Part shown: in pieces, positions 18,648-30,979 of the stretch
How the letters are laid out: each line of letters begins with the position of its first letter
How positions within the stretch are numbered: the stretch's first letter is position 1
Source of the DNA: Hedera helix
Lineage: Eukaryota > Streptophyta > Magnoliopsida > Apiales > Araliaceae
Assembly (NCBI GenBank): GCA_947179155.2
Contig: OX359266.1
Coordinates: 16,136,098 to 16,200,097 of the forward strand
DNA length: 64,000 nucleotides
Direction of reading: 5' to 3'
The notes under the pieces: generated by a model
Databases searched by the model: none
What the model was told of the DNA's origin: nothing
Seen by the model: only the letters and a program-made list of their open reading frames with translations
Position numbers and translations under genes: made by a program

Positions 18648-20445
18648 GCGCAGCTTACCCTCTGACGCGCCCCAAAAACGGCGTCGTTTCGACCCTTCTT
18701 CTGGAAAAATTGGCCCACGCATTGCGCGGGCAACCCTTTCTTCTTCCTTTTTCTTTCCCCGTGAACAGTATGCCAACTTATGCAATTTTAATCCATTTTG
18801 AACAAAAATTCCACAACAAAATCATTCCAAAAATTATATAACTCATAGATATACATCCAAAAAATATTTGGAATAATTATTCTAATTATTTACTAATTTT
18901 TCATAAAATTAATTTATCACAAAATATACATAAAAATCATATAAATTAATATTTATACCTTCCAAAGCTTAACTTCTTCCTTTGATAGGCCCAAGATTTC
19001 CACTTCTCCCTCTTGTAGCCATTGTGGTTCGGGTGGTGGTGATAATGGTCATGGTCATGGTGGCGGTGGGTGGAAGGAGAAATGAAGAGAGGGTTTTTGT
19101 TTTATTTCCTTTTTCTTTCCTTTTCTTTTCTTTTTATTCCCCACATACTTAACCAATTTGAAGAATTAATAACATTCCACCGCCTCTCCATGCACTGACT
19201 TTTTCCCTCTCTCGAATATTCCAAACTCGCATGCAAATTTTTTAGTTTAATACATTACGTAATTATATCGTGTAATAAATATTTTATATAACATATATAA
19301 AATATTTATTTTAATTCACTAAAAATCATAAATTGATTTATAAATAATATTAACACATTTCTTAGGTATTTTACTTAACAATTTTTGTACACGCATAATA
19401 ACATGCATGTAATTATATGAGGTAATTTATACCTCCAAAATTCATAAAATAATTCATATAACATATAAATATTATTTTTCATAATTTTTCACTTCGTTAC
19501 TTAGACAACATGCTACACTAACATGTCCACGTTTCCAAAATATTATTCCTCATTAAAATCATAAAAATTTCATTATACATAAACATAATTTTTAATAAAT
19601 TAAAACATTCTTTTTCTCATTTATTTTTCATTTCTTTACTATTTACATTAACTTTCCTTATATAAATTATATAATTTATTATTATATAATTCATATAATT
19701 ACATTATCCCTTTTTAAATAATTTCCATTTTATACAAAATACAATTTATAAATTTTTTTCTTCCATCCTTATTCAATTTAATCTTCTTATATAAATTATA
19801 TAATTATTCCTATATAATTTATATAACTATTATTTTCCTCATATTTCACTTTAATTTTCTTATATAAATGATATAATTTATTATTATATAATTTATATAA
19901 TTACTTTTCTTCTTTATTAATTTTTAAACTTCCACCATAATTATTGATTAATTATATAATCATTATTTCTAATTTTACTAACTTCCTCATTAACTTTTCA
20001 TTTAAATTTGGATTAATTTAATTATTAATCCCTTTGTTCCCATAATTAATTGAGTTTATAAATGCAACAATTAAACATAAACACGTATATATTCAAATGT
20101 ATATATAAATATACATTTCTAATTCATATATCTCACATTACCACGTAACACTGTTAAATCATAATTTATGCACTTCCATAACAATTTAATTGTATAATTT
20201 ATTGTACCTTTACTTGAAATTTCTCTTATTCTTAATAAATTATTTCTAAACAATTTATTTACTTTTTAATTAATTTAAATCAACATCAATTATCACCATC
20301 TTTTTACAGATTTAGTTTATCAATTAAATCCCTTCACATACCTTAAATCACATAAAATATCTCCAATAATTTAAACAACCTTGATAATTTCATTAAATTC
20401 TTATTTAATATTATTAAAGAAATCCTGAAAATTTGGATCCTCACA
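18648..20445 (-). mobile_element. Element A, left LTR (3' LTR on the minus strand), truncated by the Tat array
   Basis: It aligns with 26394-28179 nearly base for base. Shared landmarks are CGTCGTTTCG, the TATGCCAACTTATGC block, the GGTGGTGGTGATAATGG stretch and the terminal GGATCCTCACA at 20435-20445. Read on the minus strand it starts TGTGAGGATCC. The outer third of the LTR is missing because the Tat/Ogre-like array sits there. The ORFs inside are shadows of AT-rich or simple sequence. Confidence 0.85.
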
Positions 20446-20459
20446 TTCTTCCCCCCTTA
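20446..20459 (-). promoter_or_regulatory. Polypurine tract of element A
   Basis: On the minus strand, TTAAGGGGGGAAGAA abuts the LTR start TGTGAGGATCC. It marks the left LTR as the 3' LTR of a minus-strand element. Confidence 0.65.
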
Positions 20460-20978
20460 ACAGGATTCCGTCTTCAGAATCATAATTACCGTAATAATCA
20501 TAAGTATTTTATTTATAGCACCTTGTTATACCTTTATCTTGCTGAATAACAATTAAATTCATAATAATCATATTTTACCTCTTTAATATCCATAACTCAC
20601 ATGGATTACCTCATAATGATCATAACTGTCCGAGTATTCAACTTTTAATTCAATTCACCATTTCTTTGTAGCACTACATTTCACAATTCTCTAAAAAAAT
20701 TATTAATAAAACTTTAGTTCGTTTCTTGATGTACTTATCAATACAGTTTCTCATTCTTACCCTTCCTCAATCCACTTATTTCATACTCTCTATTGCACAT
20801 CATTTATACACTGCACATTCAACTTTCTCTTCTTAGTTCATATTCATGAATCTTCTTCACATCCTATAAATCATTCCTTAATACTTCTATTATTCAACAC
20901 TAGGTTTTAAATGCTAACATTTACTTGATTCATCATAATCCCTATTTGGAATTACTCTAAAAATCCTGGGGTGCCACA
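20460..20978 (-). mobile_element. LTR-end remnant inside element A
   Basis: This AT-rich stretch ends CCTGGGGTGCCACA at 20978. Read on the minus strand, TGTGGCACCCC follows a second purine tract (AAAGGAGGGGTAAA, 20992-20979). This has the same layout as the LTR/polypurine boundaries at 42344 and 53086, and the CACTAGGTT near 20900 resembles the last part of the E LTR. It looks like the start of a different LTR, cut at about 20460. A chimeric or nested element is inferred. Confidence 0.45.
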
Positions 20979-21542
20979 TTTACCCCTCCTTTAAAAATTT
21001 CGTCCTCGAAATTTCTGTGTACTCATATCTCATCCATTTGCAAATTTTCTAATTCATCACATTTCATAGTTTCTTTGTCCCACAAATATACTTTCATTAT
21101 CGCTCACAATTAGAAAATGCTACCCCATCCTACCATCCATTCTTCATAAGAGTAGAGGAATTTTAAAAAATTTTATTTTGAAAAACTTTCATAATATGCT
21201 GAGTGAACTGCTTGTCGAAATCGGAACGGTTTATTTAGTAGTAAAGTTCCGACATCGAGTTCGTTTGAATGAACAATAACGCGCAAGCATACGGGTCAAC
21301 AAGTAATAAAGTGATAAGAAAAAGTCGATCCCACGAGGAATTAGTTCTAACGAGTTTCGAATACCGATTACATCGAGTCGATCTTAGTTCAAACGTTTAA
21401 TTGAATGGAAAAGTGGAATGTAAATAGACATAACACAAATAAACAATTAAACTAGAAAGCATTTAAAGATAGGTGAATCTAAGCATGCAATTTCCCCCAA
21501 CATATCATTTTCATCTCCTAACTCTCCTCTCAATCATACGGT

Positions 21543-22210
21543 CACGACGAATTGTCAACCGAGAATACGATAGTACTTATAGGCATCTTTCGATAGCCAG
21601 ATAAGCATATCTCATCCAAACCTATCTCATTCGACAGAATTCAGACAAGAACGACCCAAGCAAGATAATTCACTATATTTCTATGAGAACTAACACAAGC
21701 AGGGTTTTTAAGCACATAATCTCTTATGGCTACATGTGGCACGTAGGTATATGTCTATCCTACGCACAAATTAAGAATTCAATCCTAAGACCAAATAACC
21801 TAACACATGTTAACATATTCAGGCCCAAACTCATAGTCCATCTTCCGATTTCATACAAGTTACCAAAGTGATTGCAAAGCTAAATAATTAACAATTAGCA
21901 CAAACATGACAACCCATTCATATGGCCGTAACCCACAAATGGTCAACCAAGAACACTACAGTACTTATATGCATCTGACGATAGCAATACAAGCATATCT
22001 TACCCAAACTTATCCCATTTGACAAAGTTCAGACGAGAACAACCCAAGCAAAATAAATCAACATATTTCTATGGGAACTACACAAGCAAGGGTTTGAAGC
22101 ACAAGTTCTTAAATGGTTGCACATGGCATACAGGTATATTCCTATCCAATACGCAAATCATGCATCCCAACATTATGGAATAGCACGAACACATGTTATC
22201 ACATCTAGGT
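21543..22210. repeat. Diverged tandem duplication, period about 380 bp
   Basis: Segments near 21550-21800 and 21935-22175 match in order: GTCAACCGAGAATACGATAG against GTCAACCAAGAACACTACAG, AAGCATATCT, GAC(A)AAGTTCAGAC/GAATTCAGAC, ATTTCTATG, and GGCACGTAGGTATAT against GGCATACAGGTATAT. Divergence is substantial. Confidence 0.7.
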
Positions 22211-22771
22211 CAATCCTATAATCCATTCGTCAATATCATATAGGAATCCAAACTAATCATTAAGCCAATCAATCAATACACATGAAGAACAAAATATACT
22301 AAGACAATCCATATGGTGCCAATCAAGAGAGAGAAAATCAACTCAAACAACCATTTGGGTTCCAATAACAATACTTAGATTCCAATGTAAGAAGCATAGC
22401 CAATATTCATTACATAATGCACAATAAATCCAATATAATGAAATACAAAGACAACTAAGAGTTAAGAAGATACAACTTATTGTCATCCAAGCATTAATCT
22501 CCTAGACCCAAGCATCCATGGCTTCCATCAATGGCTTCAATGGTTGCTCTTCATCTTCTTCATTGTTTGATAGCTAGCTATTCCAAAAATTGGGGATCTA
22601 GGGTTCAAGAATCAAGGGTTTGATAGTTCCCATGAAGGAAACCACCATTCCCCCTCATCTTTCCCCCAAGAATCGTCTTTCTCTCAACCCAAAATGAAAA
22701 AGGAATTGAAAGATAGTAAATTAGGGCTGAAAATCTAACTTAAAAAGCTGAAATCCCAACCAGGAACAGTG

Positions 22772-22942
22772 TCACCGCCGCGGCGGTAGCAGGGGAGCGC
22801 CGCGGCGGTAATATAAAATTCATCTGGACAGGAACTTTGGGCGCCGCGGCGGTAGAATTGAGCGTCGCAGCGGTAAAACTTTCTGTTAGTTCTGAGCTTG
22901 CACTACCGCTGCGGCGGTAGTAGGGCACCGCTGCGGCGGTGG
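22772..22942. repeat. Cluster of GC-rich palindromes (CGCCGCGGCGG type)
   Basis: Six short copies of (A/G)CCGC(C/T)GCGGCGGT or close variants lie within 171 bp: about 22772, 22797, 22842, 22863, 22904 and 22926. Most are self-complementary. They form a sharp GC island in AT-rich surroundings. The 62-codon antisense frame across it is not convincing. Confidence 0.8.
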
Positions 22943-25240
22943 CCTCTGTGCAGAATTATCAAAATGCCCTTCCAGCTATATTTTCCTACAAAAATCAAAT
23001 TAGAATAATTACAATATATATAAATAATATAAATTACCTAAAATGCAAATAACACACATAAAACTAATATTAATTCATATTATACAATAATAACATAAAA
23101 ACATATAAAACTAACTAAAATGCTAAAGAATTCACAATGTTATACGGTTCAAAGGTATTAAATACATAGGTATAAAAACCAGTCATCATGAACACATATC
23201 CCGGTTTAACAGTACTTCGCTCCCCGAGTACTTCATACTGCAAACCCTGAAAGTGGATCAGTCTGTCATTAAATTGATGTATATTTAATCCATAATTTGG
23301 CACGCCAGTAAAACAATATGTAATGCCCGTGTTTCGATATGCTAGGTGACCATTCGATCAACCTGCAATACCTGTAATCTCTTTGTTCATCTCAACCTTA
23401 GAATTCATTCAAAAGTAATTTGATTGGATATAATTTTCAAAGAATATGAATTCAATACTTTTCAAAATTTGTCTAGCTGAATCAATAGCTCAGACTTATA
23501 TTTCTTCAACGTTTGTCTAGCCAGATTAATTAGCATAGACTTTCTTTTAACAATTTATAATCCACATAAATTTTAAAACATTCATCATGTCAAAACTTTT
23601 CAAAACGTCTAGCCGAGTCAAATGGCATTGACTTATAGCTTTGACATACTTTCATAAATCAAAATCATTTATGACTTCATGTTACCGCATCATTTTGACA
23701 GTACGTTGAGAATTTCGTCGTTAACAATTCCTACATCATACTTTATGGTGTTGAATCATCTTATGACGTCATAGTACCACACCGTCTCAATAACACGTTG
23801 AGCATTCCATCATTCATCATATATACACCGAGCTAAAAGGTGCATTGATGATTCTTTTGAAATATATTTTGATGTTAAAAATATTTTTGTCTAGCCGAAA
23901 CAAGTAGCATAGACACTTTTTAAATCGCTTAAAACTCATTTGTATTTTTCAAAGCACATTCGTGCCAAATTAGCTTGAGGCCAAAAATTTTGAAGTCTAG
24001 CAAAGCTAGAAGAGCGAGAATATCCTAAATTCCAAAATATCTGTCACCTTCTTCTCTTCACCTAATTATAATATTTATTGTTAGAACTATTATTACATAT
24101 CATACTAAAGATTCCTGGCTACTCCAACATTTTTATACCCCCGTATAGTTCATCAAACTTACCACGGGAATATGAGTTTAGAAGTTTGTCCTAGCAATAT
24201 GTAGTCTGAGAATAAATCAAAGACTTTCCATATGCTAAAGGGCTCAAAACATACCATACGATTATGAGTCATGGACTTACCATATGCATGAGTTTTAAGA
24301 ACTCGTGCCTAAACTTAATATTATTTATTTATCAAAAACTGCTAGCGTGACTCTAACATTTTAACGATTATCACATAGTAACAAAGTACACACAAGTCCC
24401 CTGCCCATACAAAGGATTGTGCAACTCAGTCACCACATGAGTTCTCAATTGAAATTTCGTACCCAAGCTTCCTACCCCCTTATCATAACATTTCTGTTAT
24501 TCATGTCTTATCATTCTCTGAGTTCTTCTTATACTATTCCATAATACCATATATTTTTATAGCATTAAGCTATACCTTTTGAATGATTAACAAATCTCTC
24601 TGTTATTTTACAGTCTCATTGGATCCCATCATGATCTTGCTTTACAATCTATTCCTTACTTGTTTTCCTTATTTTGTGATCGTATCGTAGTACGATCCTC
24701 TTACTGTTCATGATCATATTATTATGATCTTTTCCTATGCTTTTTGGATTACCTTGTCATTTTTATTGCTTGAATTAGGTGTCCCCTGATTTTCTTTAAG
24801 ATTCATCTTTGAATTGTTTCAAATATTCTTTTAGATATATCCTTAATTGAACTTATAAATTTTTCTCAATTCGCTACCTTTATTCATATCTTTCTTAACA
24901 TCTCTATCTTTTTCTTATAATCTTATATCTTTCATATTTCCTTCACCTTAGCCAATATTTGAGAATTATATCTCTTCTCAACTTATGGTTCTCTACTTTA
25001 ATCTCCCCCATGCTCATCAAACTTATCACGTATTTAGGCTCAGAACTTACCATAATCATATGGCTTGAGGAGCTTGTCCTCGTCAGGCCATAGTCGCCCA
25101 TTCGCTGAGGGACTCCACCATATAATCATGAGTCACGAGCTTACTATACGCTTAAGTTTTCAGAATACGCAACTAACTATACTCTTTCTCACTAAGGTTA
25201 TAACCTAAGGTATCGTTTACCCAAAGTTTATAACCTTTAA

Positions 25241-25251
25241 CTCTGATACCA
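25241..25251 (-). promoter_or_regulatory. Primer-binding site of element A (initiator tRNA-Met type)
   Basis: On the minus strand TGGTATCAGAG begins 2 bp after the LTR end ...GGTCGTTACA. It is complementary to the 3' end of plant initiator tRNA-Met. This fixes element A's orientation as minus. Confidence 0.85.
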
Positions 25252-25253
25252 AC

Positions 25254-28179
25254 TGTAACGACCTCGAAATTTGACCAACTTTACTCCCTTAAATTTTATG
25301 TTTATCATACATTATTTTTCTTACGTCCAAATTTCGGTTCATTAATAAATCTTTAATCAGCTTATTTAACCCTTTAATTGTCTTTACAGTCATTAATTAC
25401 CAAATTTTTCGGTATAATTTTTTTTCTTTTCTTTTTCTCAATTCAATCATTGTATTAAAATATTTGGATGTTTAAAATTCTTATATCTCGATCCTAGTCC
25501 CCGGATCGCAACCTTCATTTTTTTTTTTTTATTACCAATGTCATAAAACTTAACATTCACAATTTAATATTATTCATATCTATACAATATATGACCATAA
25601 AAGTACATTGACCATACAAGAATTACATTGACCATATAATTTAACATAAAAGTACTAAAGAACTTACATTGACGTCCAATTATTTAATTGATAGCTCAAA
25701 ACCATTTCTCGAACAACCTATGACCATAAAATAATTAATTAATAATTATTTATCGCTTTATGATATTAATTTACTTAATTAATATCATCTACAATGTAAT
25801 TAACCCTACCCGACGATTTATTTTAGGGTACCGGGTCAATTACTAATTAATATAGTTAATTAAATTAACCTCGTCCCTTTATATACTAATTTAACTTAAT
25901 ATATAACACATTCAATGCGGACAACCCGGCTAATCGGATAAAATTTAACATATTTGGTTGTCCGAAAATTTTATTTAACCATTTTCTAAATTGTAACCTT
26001 ATTAGATTAATATTTAAACATTTAAATATTAATCTCCAATATTTAATATTTAATCAAAAATATTAAATTTAATGCCCAAATATCATTTCTATATTTTTTA
26101 GTAATTTTCTATAATTTTTTAAACAATTTTTAAACATTTATTTAATTAAAACTATTTTCTGCGGCATTTTGATAATTTCCGCGCCCTTAGGGACACATTT
26201 GGCATTTTTCGAAAAGGTCAGGGCTATTTTCATAATTTTCGCACGTTTTGGACACGCTAGTCATTTCCTAAAAAGGCCAGGGGCACAATCATAATTTCAT
26301 CGCGTGCCGTCGGCCGCGCATGGCACGCGGCCCCCCCACTGCCGACGCCAAACGGCGTCGTTTCCCTTGCCGATTTCTGGACTCCGCGCATGGCGCGACT
26401 TACCCTTTGACGCGCCCCAAAAACGGCGTCGTTTCGGCCCTTATTCTGGAAAAATTGGCCCGCCCAATGTGCGGGCAACCCTTTCTTCTTCCTTTTTCTT
26501 TCTCCGTAAATAGTATGCCAACTTATGCAATTTTAATCCATTTTGAACAAAATTTCCACAACAAAACCATTCCAAAAATTATATAACTCATAGATATACA
26601 TCTAAAAATTATTTGGAATAATTATTTTAATTATTTACTAATTTTCCATAAAATTAATTTATCACAAAATATACATAAAAATCATATAAATCAATATTTA
26701 TACCTTCCAAAGCTTAACTTCTTCTTTTGATAGCTGCAAGATTTCCTCTTCTCCCTCTTGTAGCCATGGTGGTTCGAGTGGTGGTGATAATGGTCTTGGT
26801 GGCAATGGGTGGAAGGAGAAATGAAGAGAGGGTTTTTGTTTTATTTCCTTTTTCTTACCTTTTCTTTTCTTTCCTTTTCTTTTTATTCCCCACATACTTA
26901 ACCAATTTGAAGAATTAATAACATTCCACTGCTTCTCCATGCATCGACTTTTTCCCTCTCTCGAATATTCCAAACTCGCATGCAAATTTTTTAATTTAAT
27001 ACATTACGTAATTATATCGTGTAATAAATATTTTATATAACATATATAAAATATTTATTTTAATTCACTAAAAATCATAAATTGATTTATAAATAATATT
27101 AACACATTTCTCAGGTATTTTACTTGATAATTTTTGTACACGCATAATAACATGCATGTAATTATATGAGGTAATTTATACCTCCAAAATTCATAAAATA
27201 ATTCACATAACATATAAAAATTATTTTTCATAATTTTTCACTTCGTTACTTAGACAACATGTTACACTAACATGTCCACGTTTCCCAAATATTATTCCTC
27301 ATTAAAATCATACAAATTCCATTATACATAAACATAATTTTTAAATTAAAACATTTTTTTTCTCATTTATTTACTATTTACATTAACTTTCTTTATATAA
27401 ATTATATAATTTATTATTATATAATTCATATAATTACATTATCCCTTTTTAAATAATTTTCATTTTACACAAAATAAAATTTATAAATTTTTTTCTTCCA
27501 TCCTTATTCAATTTAATCTTCTTATATAAATTATATAATTATTCCTATATAATTTATATAATTATTATTTTCCTCATATTTCACTTTAATTTCCTTATAT
27601 AAATGATATAATTTATTATTATATAATTTATATAATTACTTTTCTTATTTATTAATTTCTAAACTTCCACTATAATTATTGATTAATTATATAATCATTA
27701 TTTCTAATATTACTAACTTCCTCATTATTTTTTCATTTAAATTTGGATTAATTTAATTATTAATCCCTTTGTTCCCATAATTAATGGAGTTTATAAGTAC
27801 AACAATTAAACACAAACACGTATATATACAAATGTATATATAAATATACATTTCTAATTCATATATCTCACATTACCACATAACACTGTTAAATCATAAT
27901 TTCTGCACTTCCATAACAATTTAATTGTATAATTTGTTGTACCTTTATATGAAATTTCTCTTATTCTTAATAAATTGTTTTTAAACAATTTATTTACTTT
28001 TCAATTAATTTAAATCAACATCAATTATCACCATCTCTTTACAGATTTAGTTTATCAATTAAATCCCTTCACATACCTTAAATCACATGAAATATCACCA
28101 ATAATTTAAACAACCTTGGTAATTTCATTAAATTATCATTTAATATTATTAAAGAAATCCTAAAAATCGGATCCTCACA
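25254..28179 (-). mobile_element. Element A, right LTR (5' LTR on the minus strand)
   Basis: On the plus strand it starts TGTAACGACCTCG and ends GGATCCTCACA (2926 bp). It contains a run of GGCATTTTGATAATTTC-type motifs (26164-26305). It also has alternating GC-rich palindromes (CCGCGCATGGCGCG near 26383, AAACGGCGTCGTTT near 26350 and 26418). It lies exactly between the left part of B's 5' LTR, which is missing from the window, and 28180, so A inserted into B. The flanking repeat expected on the right is GAAAT (28180-28184). The left partner lies outside the window. Confidence 0.88.
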
Positions 28180-29690
28180 GAAATAATGTCGCTTGGTACA
28201 GGGGGGAGGCAGGGCCGTGCCATTTGCGGTGGACCAAATTTCAGAAAATTATGATTTTGTCACCAGTTCAGTTTTCCACATAATTACAAAAATGCCATTA
28301 GAGTTTTATTTAATTAAAATAAATTTTAAAAAATTAATAAAAATTATGTAAAAATAATTAAAAAAAATTAGTAAAATATATAAAAATGTTTTATAATTAA
28401 ATTTAACAATTCTCCAATTTTGAGGAATAATTCCAATTAATATTCAAGTGCTTTACATATGAGAACATAAAAGGGCACGGTTAGATTAAATAACCAAATT
28501 AGGTTATAATTAATTGTAAACCCTAAAATAGATCTGACGGGTAGAATAATTATGTTGTGAGCATTATTAATTATATAAATTAATATCATGGGTTACTAAA
28601 TTGGTATTATTTGATTATGTTATTATTATAGGTCGTTCAAGAAAGGGTTATTAGCCGTTAATTTAATAATCGGACATCGAGGCAAGTTCCTAAACCCTAA
28701 TCTTGACCCATTAATCATATATTATATATATTAAAATTCTACCTGAGTTTCATTTCCTAAGTTTTATCATTATTCTATTTTCTTGAATATTGATTTCGAT
28801 TGATGTTGTAAATTATTCAATTAAAATTGAAAATCTCTGTTGTTATTTACATTCATTCTTAAATACCAATTATAACGAATCGTAATTATTGATGAGTGAG
28901 ATGATGATTATGATTCTATGCCATTTGTCCAACTAGATTGTCTTGGTGCGGACTCTTAGAAACTGAGATGAACAACTCTGTTTTAGGGGATATAGCTTGT
29001 CAGATGTTTTAAATTCTGATATCACGCGAAATGCGGTAATATGATGTGCACAATCATAGGTACGAAAGGTTGATCACCTTGAGTACGTGTTTAAGGTTGT
29101 ATGGTCTTTATGACACATACAGGTTATCAGTGTTACCATTGATTAACCTATGTTCAATGGTCTTGTGACCCTCGGTATAATTCTTATTTATTATGTTTCA
29201 AAAGATATTTCTTTCAGTTATTTCCTTTCATTTGAAATGAATTAATGTTACCTCGTTGGTTACGTTGTTGTTATAAATTCTTTTCCTCATGATGCATTGT
29301 TATTTAATTTATTATACTTGCTGAGCACTTCGGTTGCTCATTCTTGCTTGATTAATATATCACATACAAAGATGTTAAATCTGAGGGTCTAAATAAGAAA
29401 GACAAAGGCAAAGGAAAGATGTCGGAATGAAGCAGTGATGAAATGTCCCCAATTAGTAGTCTTAAATCCATTTTATGGCTTTAGATGTGAAGTATTTATC
29501 TTAGTAACGCTGTATGCAGGGAAAGGTTTATGACCCTGGGGGTTTGTTAGACATATTTTGTATTAAGTTGAAAATTAACAGATGTAATGTCTATTAATGG
29601 TAATTTTGAGTGGTAGTGATTGAAAGTAGAATTTATGAATAGTGAGCACAAAAATCGAGGTTTGAGAAACCCGGATTTGAGGACGTCACA
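28180..29690 (+). mobile_element. Element B (Tekay/Del-like), 5' LTR, right part only
   Basis: It is homologous to 37061-38615 with small differences. A 45-bp block present near 37806-37860 (GTTGATATAGTTGAATC...) is missing here. It ends CCCGGATTTGAGGACGTCACA, followed 3 bp later by the primer-binding site. The first 1648 bp of the LTR are absent because element A inserted at this point. Confidence 0.88.
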
Positions 29691-29693
29691 GAA

Positions 29694-29706
29694 TGGTATC
29701 AGAGCC
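29694..29706 (+). promoter_or_regulatory. Primer-binding site of element B
   Basis: TGGTATCAGAGCC starts 3 bp after the 5' LTR end and matches the initiator tRNA-Met primer-binding site of plant Ty3/gypsy and copia elements. Confidence 0.92.
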
Positions 29707-29906
29707 GAAGGGTTTAAGACTATAGGTGGGGGGAAAACCTTAGTACTAAACCTAGATATAAGTACGCAACTCAAATCGAGTTTAAGAAAAGGGGAAGTAG
29801 GCAATGTAGGCGATCTAAAAGTTAACAACTTATATACTATTTAAAAATTATTATGTGATTATTAGATTAACATTAATAGAAGGTTATTGTGTTTTTGTTT
29901 TATAGG

Positions 29907-30659
29907 ATGTCAGAAACAGGCGAGCCAAGTGGAGTTAGGCCCAAAGAGGAAGAAGTTAGGGATATACATGTAGTACATGAGCAGGTGGTTGGTAGTCCGC
30001 CAGTGTTTGTGGGAGGGTCGGAGTATGGACCGAACCTTGAACCAGAAAAACATATGGAAGTAAATGAAGAAGAATAAGAGGAATTAGGAGGGTCTTCTGA
30101 AGGTACTCCGCATGACAACTTAGACCCAAATGAAGAATTAATAGCTAATGCCATAGACACTATAAATGGTTTAAAGATTCAGGTGGTCGATCTTACACAC
30201 CAAGTACATGAGTTAGAAGCCCAAGATGTAGCTCAAAATATTGTGTCACAGCAAAGAGAAGAAGAACTTCAGGTCCTCAACCAACAGAAGAATGAGGCAG
30301 TAAATCAACTATCCCAAGCTGAACATAAAATAGCAGAGCCGTCTACAGAAAGACAGATCCTCATTGATAGGTTAAACAGAGACATGACATATCGTTCGAG
30401 GATTGAAAATGCTTGGGGTAGAGCAACTAGGCGAGTAGACTTCACGGAAAACGAAGTGAGGACTAGACAGGTAAAGATGGACGATATGGAATATGCCTTT
30501 TGGTGCACAATTGAAAGAGCACAAAACAGGATTCGATGTTATCCGGTGGAGGATGGCCAGTATTGGCAAGACATTGATCGCGATATGGCAATCAATATTT
30601 TAAGACAAGAATACGAGGAAGCAGTGAGAAAAGGAATGAATCCGTGGAACGTAGGGTAA
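29907..30659 (+). pseudogene. Extra coiled-coil ORF upstream of gag in element B
   Basis: The frame of about 250 codons has one stop (TAA at 30075-30077) and otherwise stays open to TAA at 30657. The ATG at 29907 follows TTTTGTTTTATAG, a good splice-acceptor sequence. The N-terminal part is acidic (EEEVRDIHV). Residues about 92-160 are strongly heptad-like (QVHELEAQDVAQNIVSQQRE), suggesting a long coiled coil. The C-terminal third is basic/aromatic (VEDGQYWQDIDRD). I recognise no known domain. The terminal GGG-TAA overlaps a GTAA donor, and splicing to 30979 would fuse it in frame to gag, so it may be an N-terminal extension of gag rather than a separate protein. Confidence 0.6.
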
Positions 30660-30684
30660 TGTGATATTAGGGTGTGTGTGTGTG

Positions 30685-30751
<67 letters not shown>

Positions 30752-30978
30752 GTTTATATAAATAGTATGGAATCTTACTTTTGATATAAATAGTAGATAT
30801 GGGATATGTGAACAGGATGTATGTATGACCTGGGGTATTATGTACTTTGTAAAATAGTTGACTATTAATGTAAATATATGAATGGTAGTGTTATGAGATA
30901 TGTTTTAATATAAATTGCTAATTTTAAATTCTTCATAATAAATATAGTAATGTAAATTGATATGAAGTTATATTTCAG
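30656..30978 (+). other. Candidate intron between the extra ORF and gag of element B
   Basis: The donor GGG|GTAATG overlaps the stop codon of the upstream ORF. The acceptor is AGTTATATTTCAG|A, and the next base starts AATGCTGCC, the gag start. Joining keeps frame (GG + A, then ATG). The intron contains the TG/TA microsatellite. Confidence 0.45.
30671..30747. repeat. (TG)n(TA)n microsatellite
   Basis: About 16 bp of TG repeats pass into about 60 bp of uninterrupted TA repeats, within the candidate intron of element B. Confidence 0.97.
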
Positions 30979-30979
30979 A

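Larger units (their letters stand above)
21205..23140. mobile_element. Unidentified insertion within element A
   Basis: The shared internal sequence breaks off after TTCATAATATGCTGAG (ends 21204) and similarity to E resumes near 23330 (GCTAGGTGA). Between them is a block without gag, pol or transposase. It has CGGAACGGTTTATTTAG near its left end, a diverged direct duplication (21543-22210), a cluster of CGCCGCGGCGG palindromes (22772-22942) and a long AT-rich right part. I do not recognise the family and the ends are not resolved. Confidence 0.4.
20979..25240 (-). mobile_element. Non-coding internal region of element A
   Basis: There is no gag or pol on either strand. It shares blocks with the internal regions of D and E: TTCATAATATGCTGAG at 21189; four GTCTA...TAGAC-type dyads between 23471 and 23914; TACCGCATCA...GTACGTTGAG near 23687; a CCTGCCCATACAAAG block near 24400; and a block CGCCCATTCGCTGAGGGACTC near 25092. 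It is interrupted at about 21205-23140 by an unrelated insertion. The element is probably non-autonomous, using proteins from a relative such as a Tekay-like chromovirus. Confidence 0.65.

Noticed and set aside
26304..26586. ORFs across the A LTR GC island (and the related one at 18590)
   Set aside because: They cover palindromic modules; the frame is partly kept between the two A LTRs only because these are recent copies.
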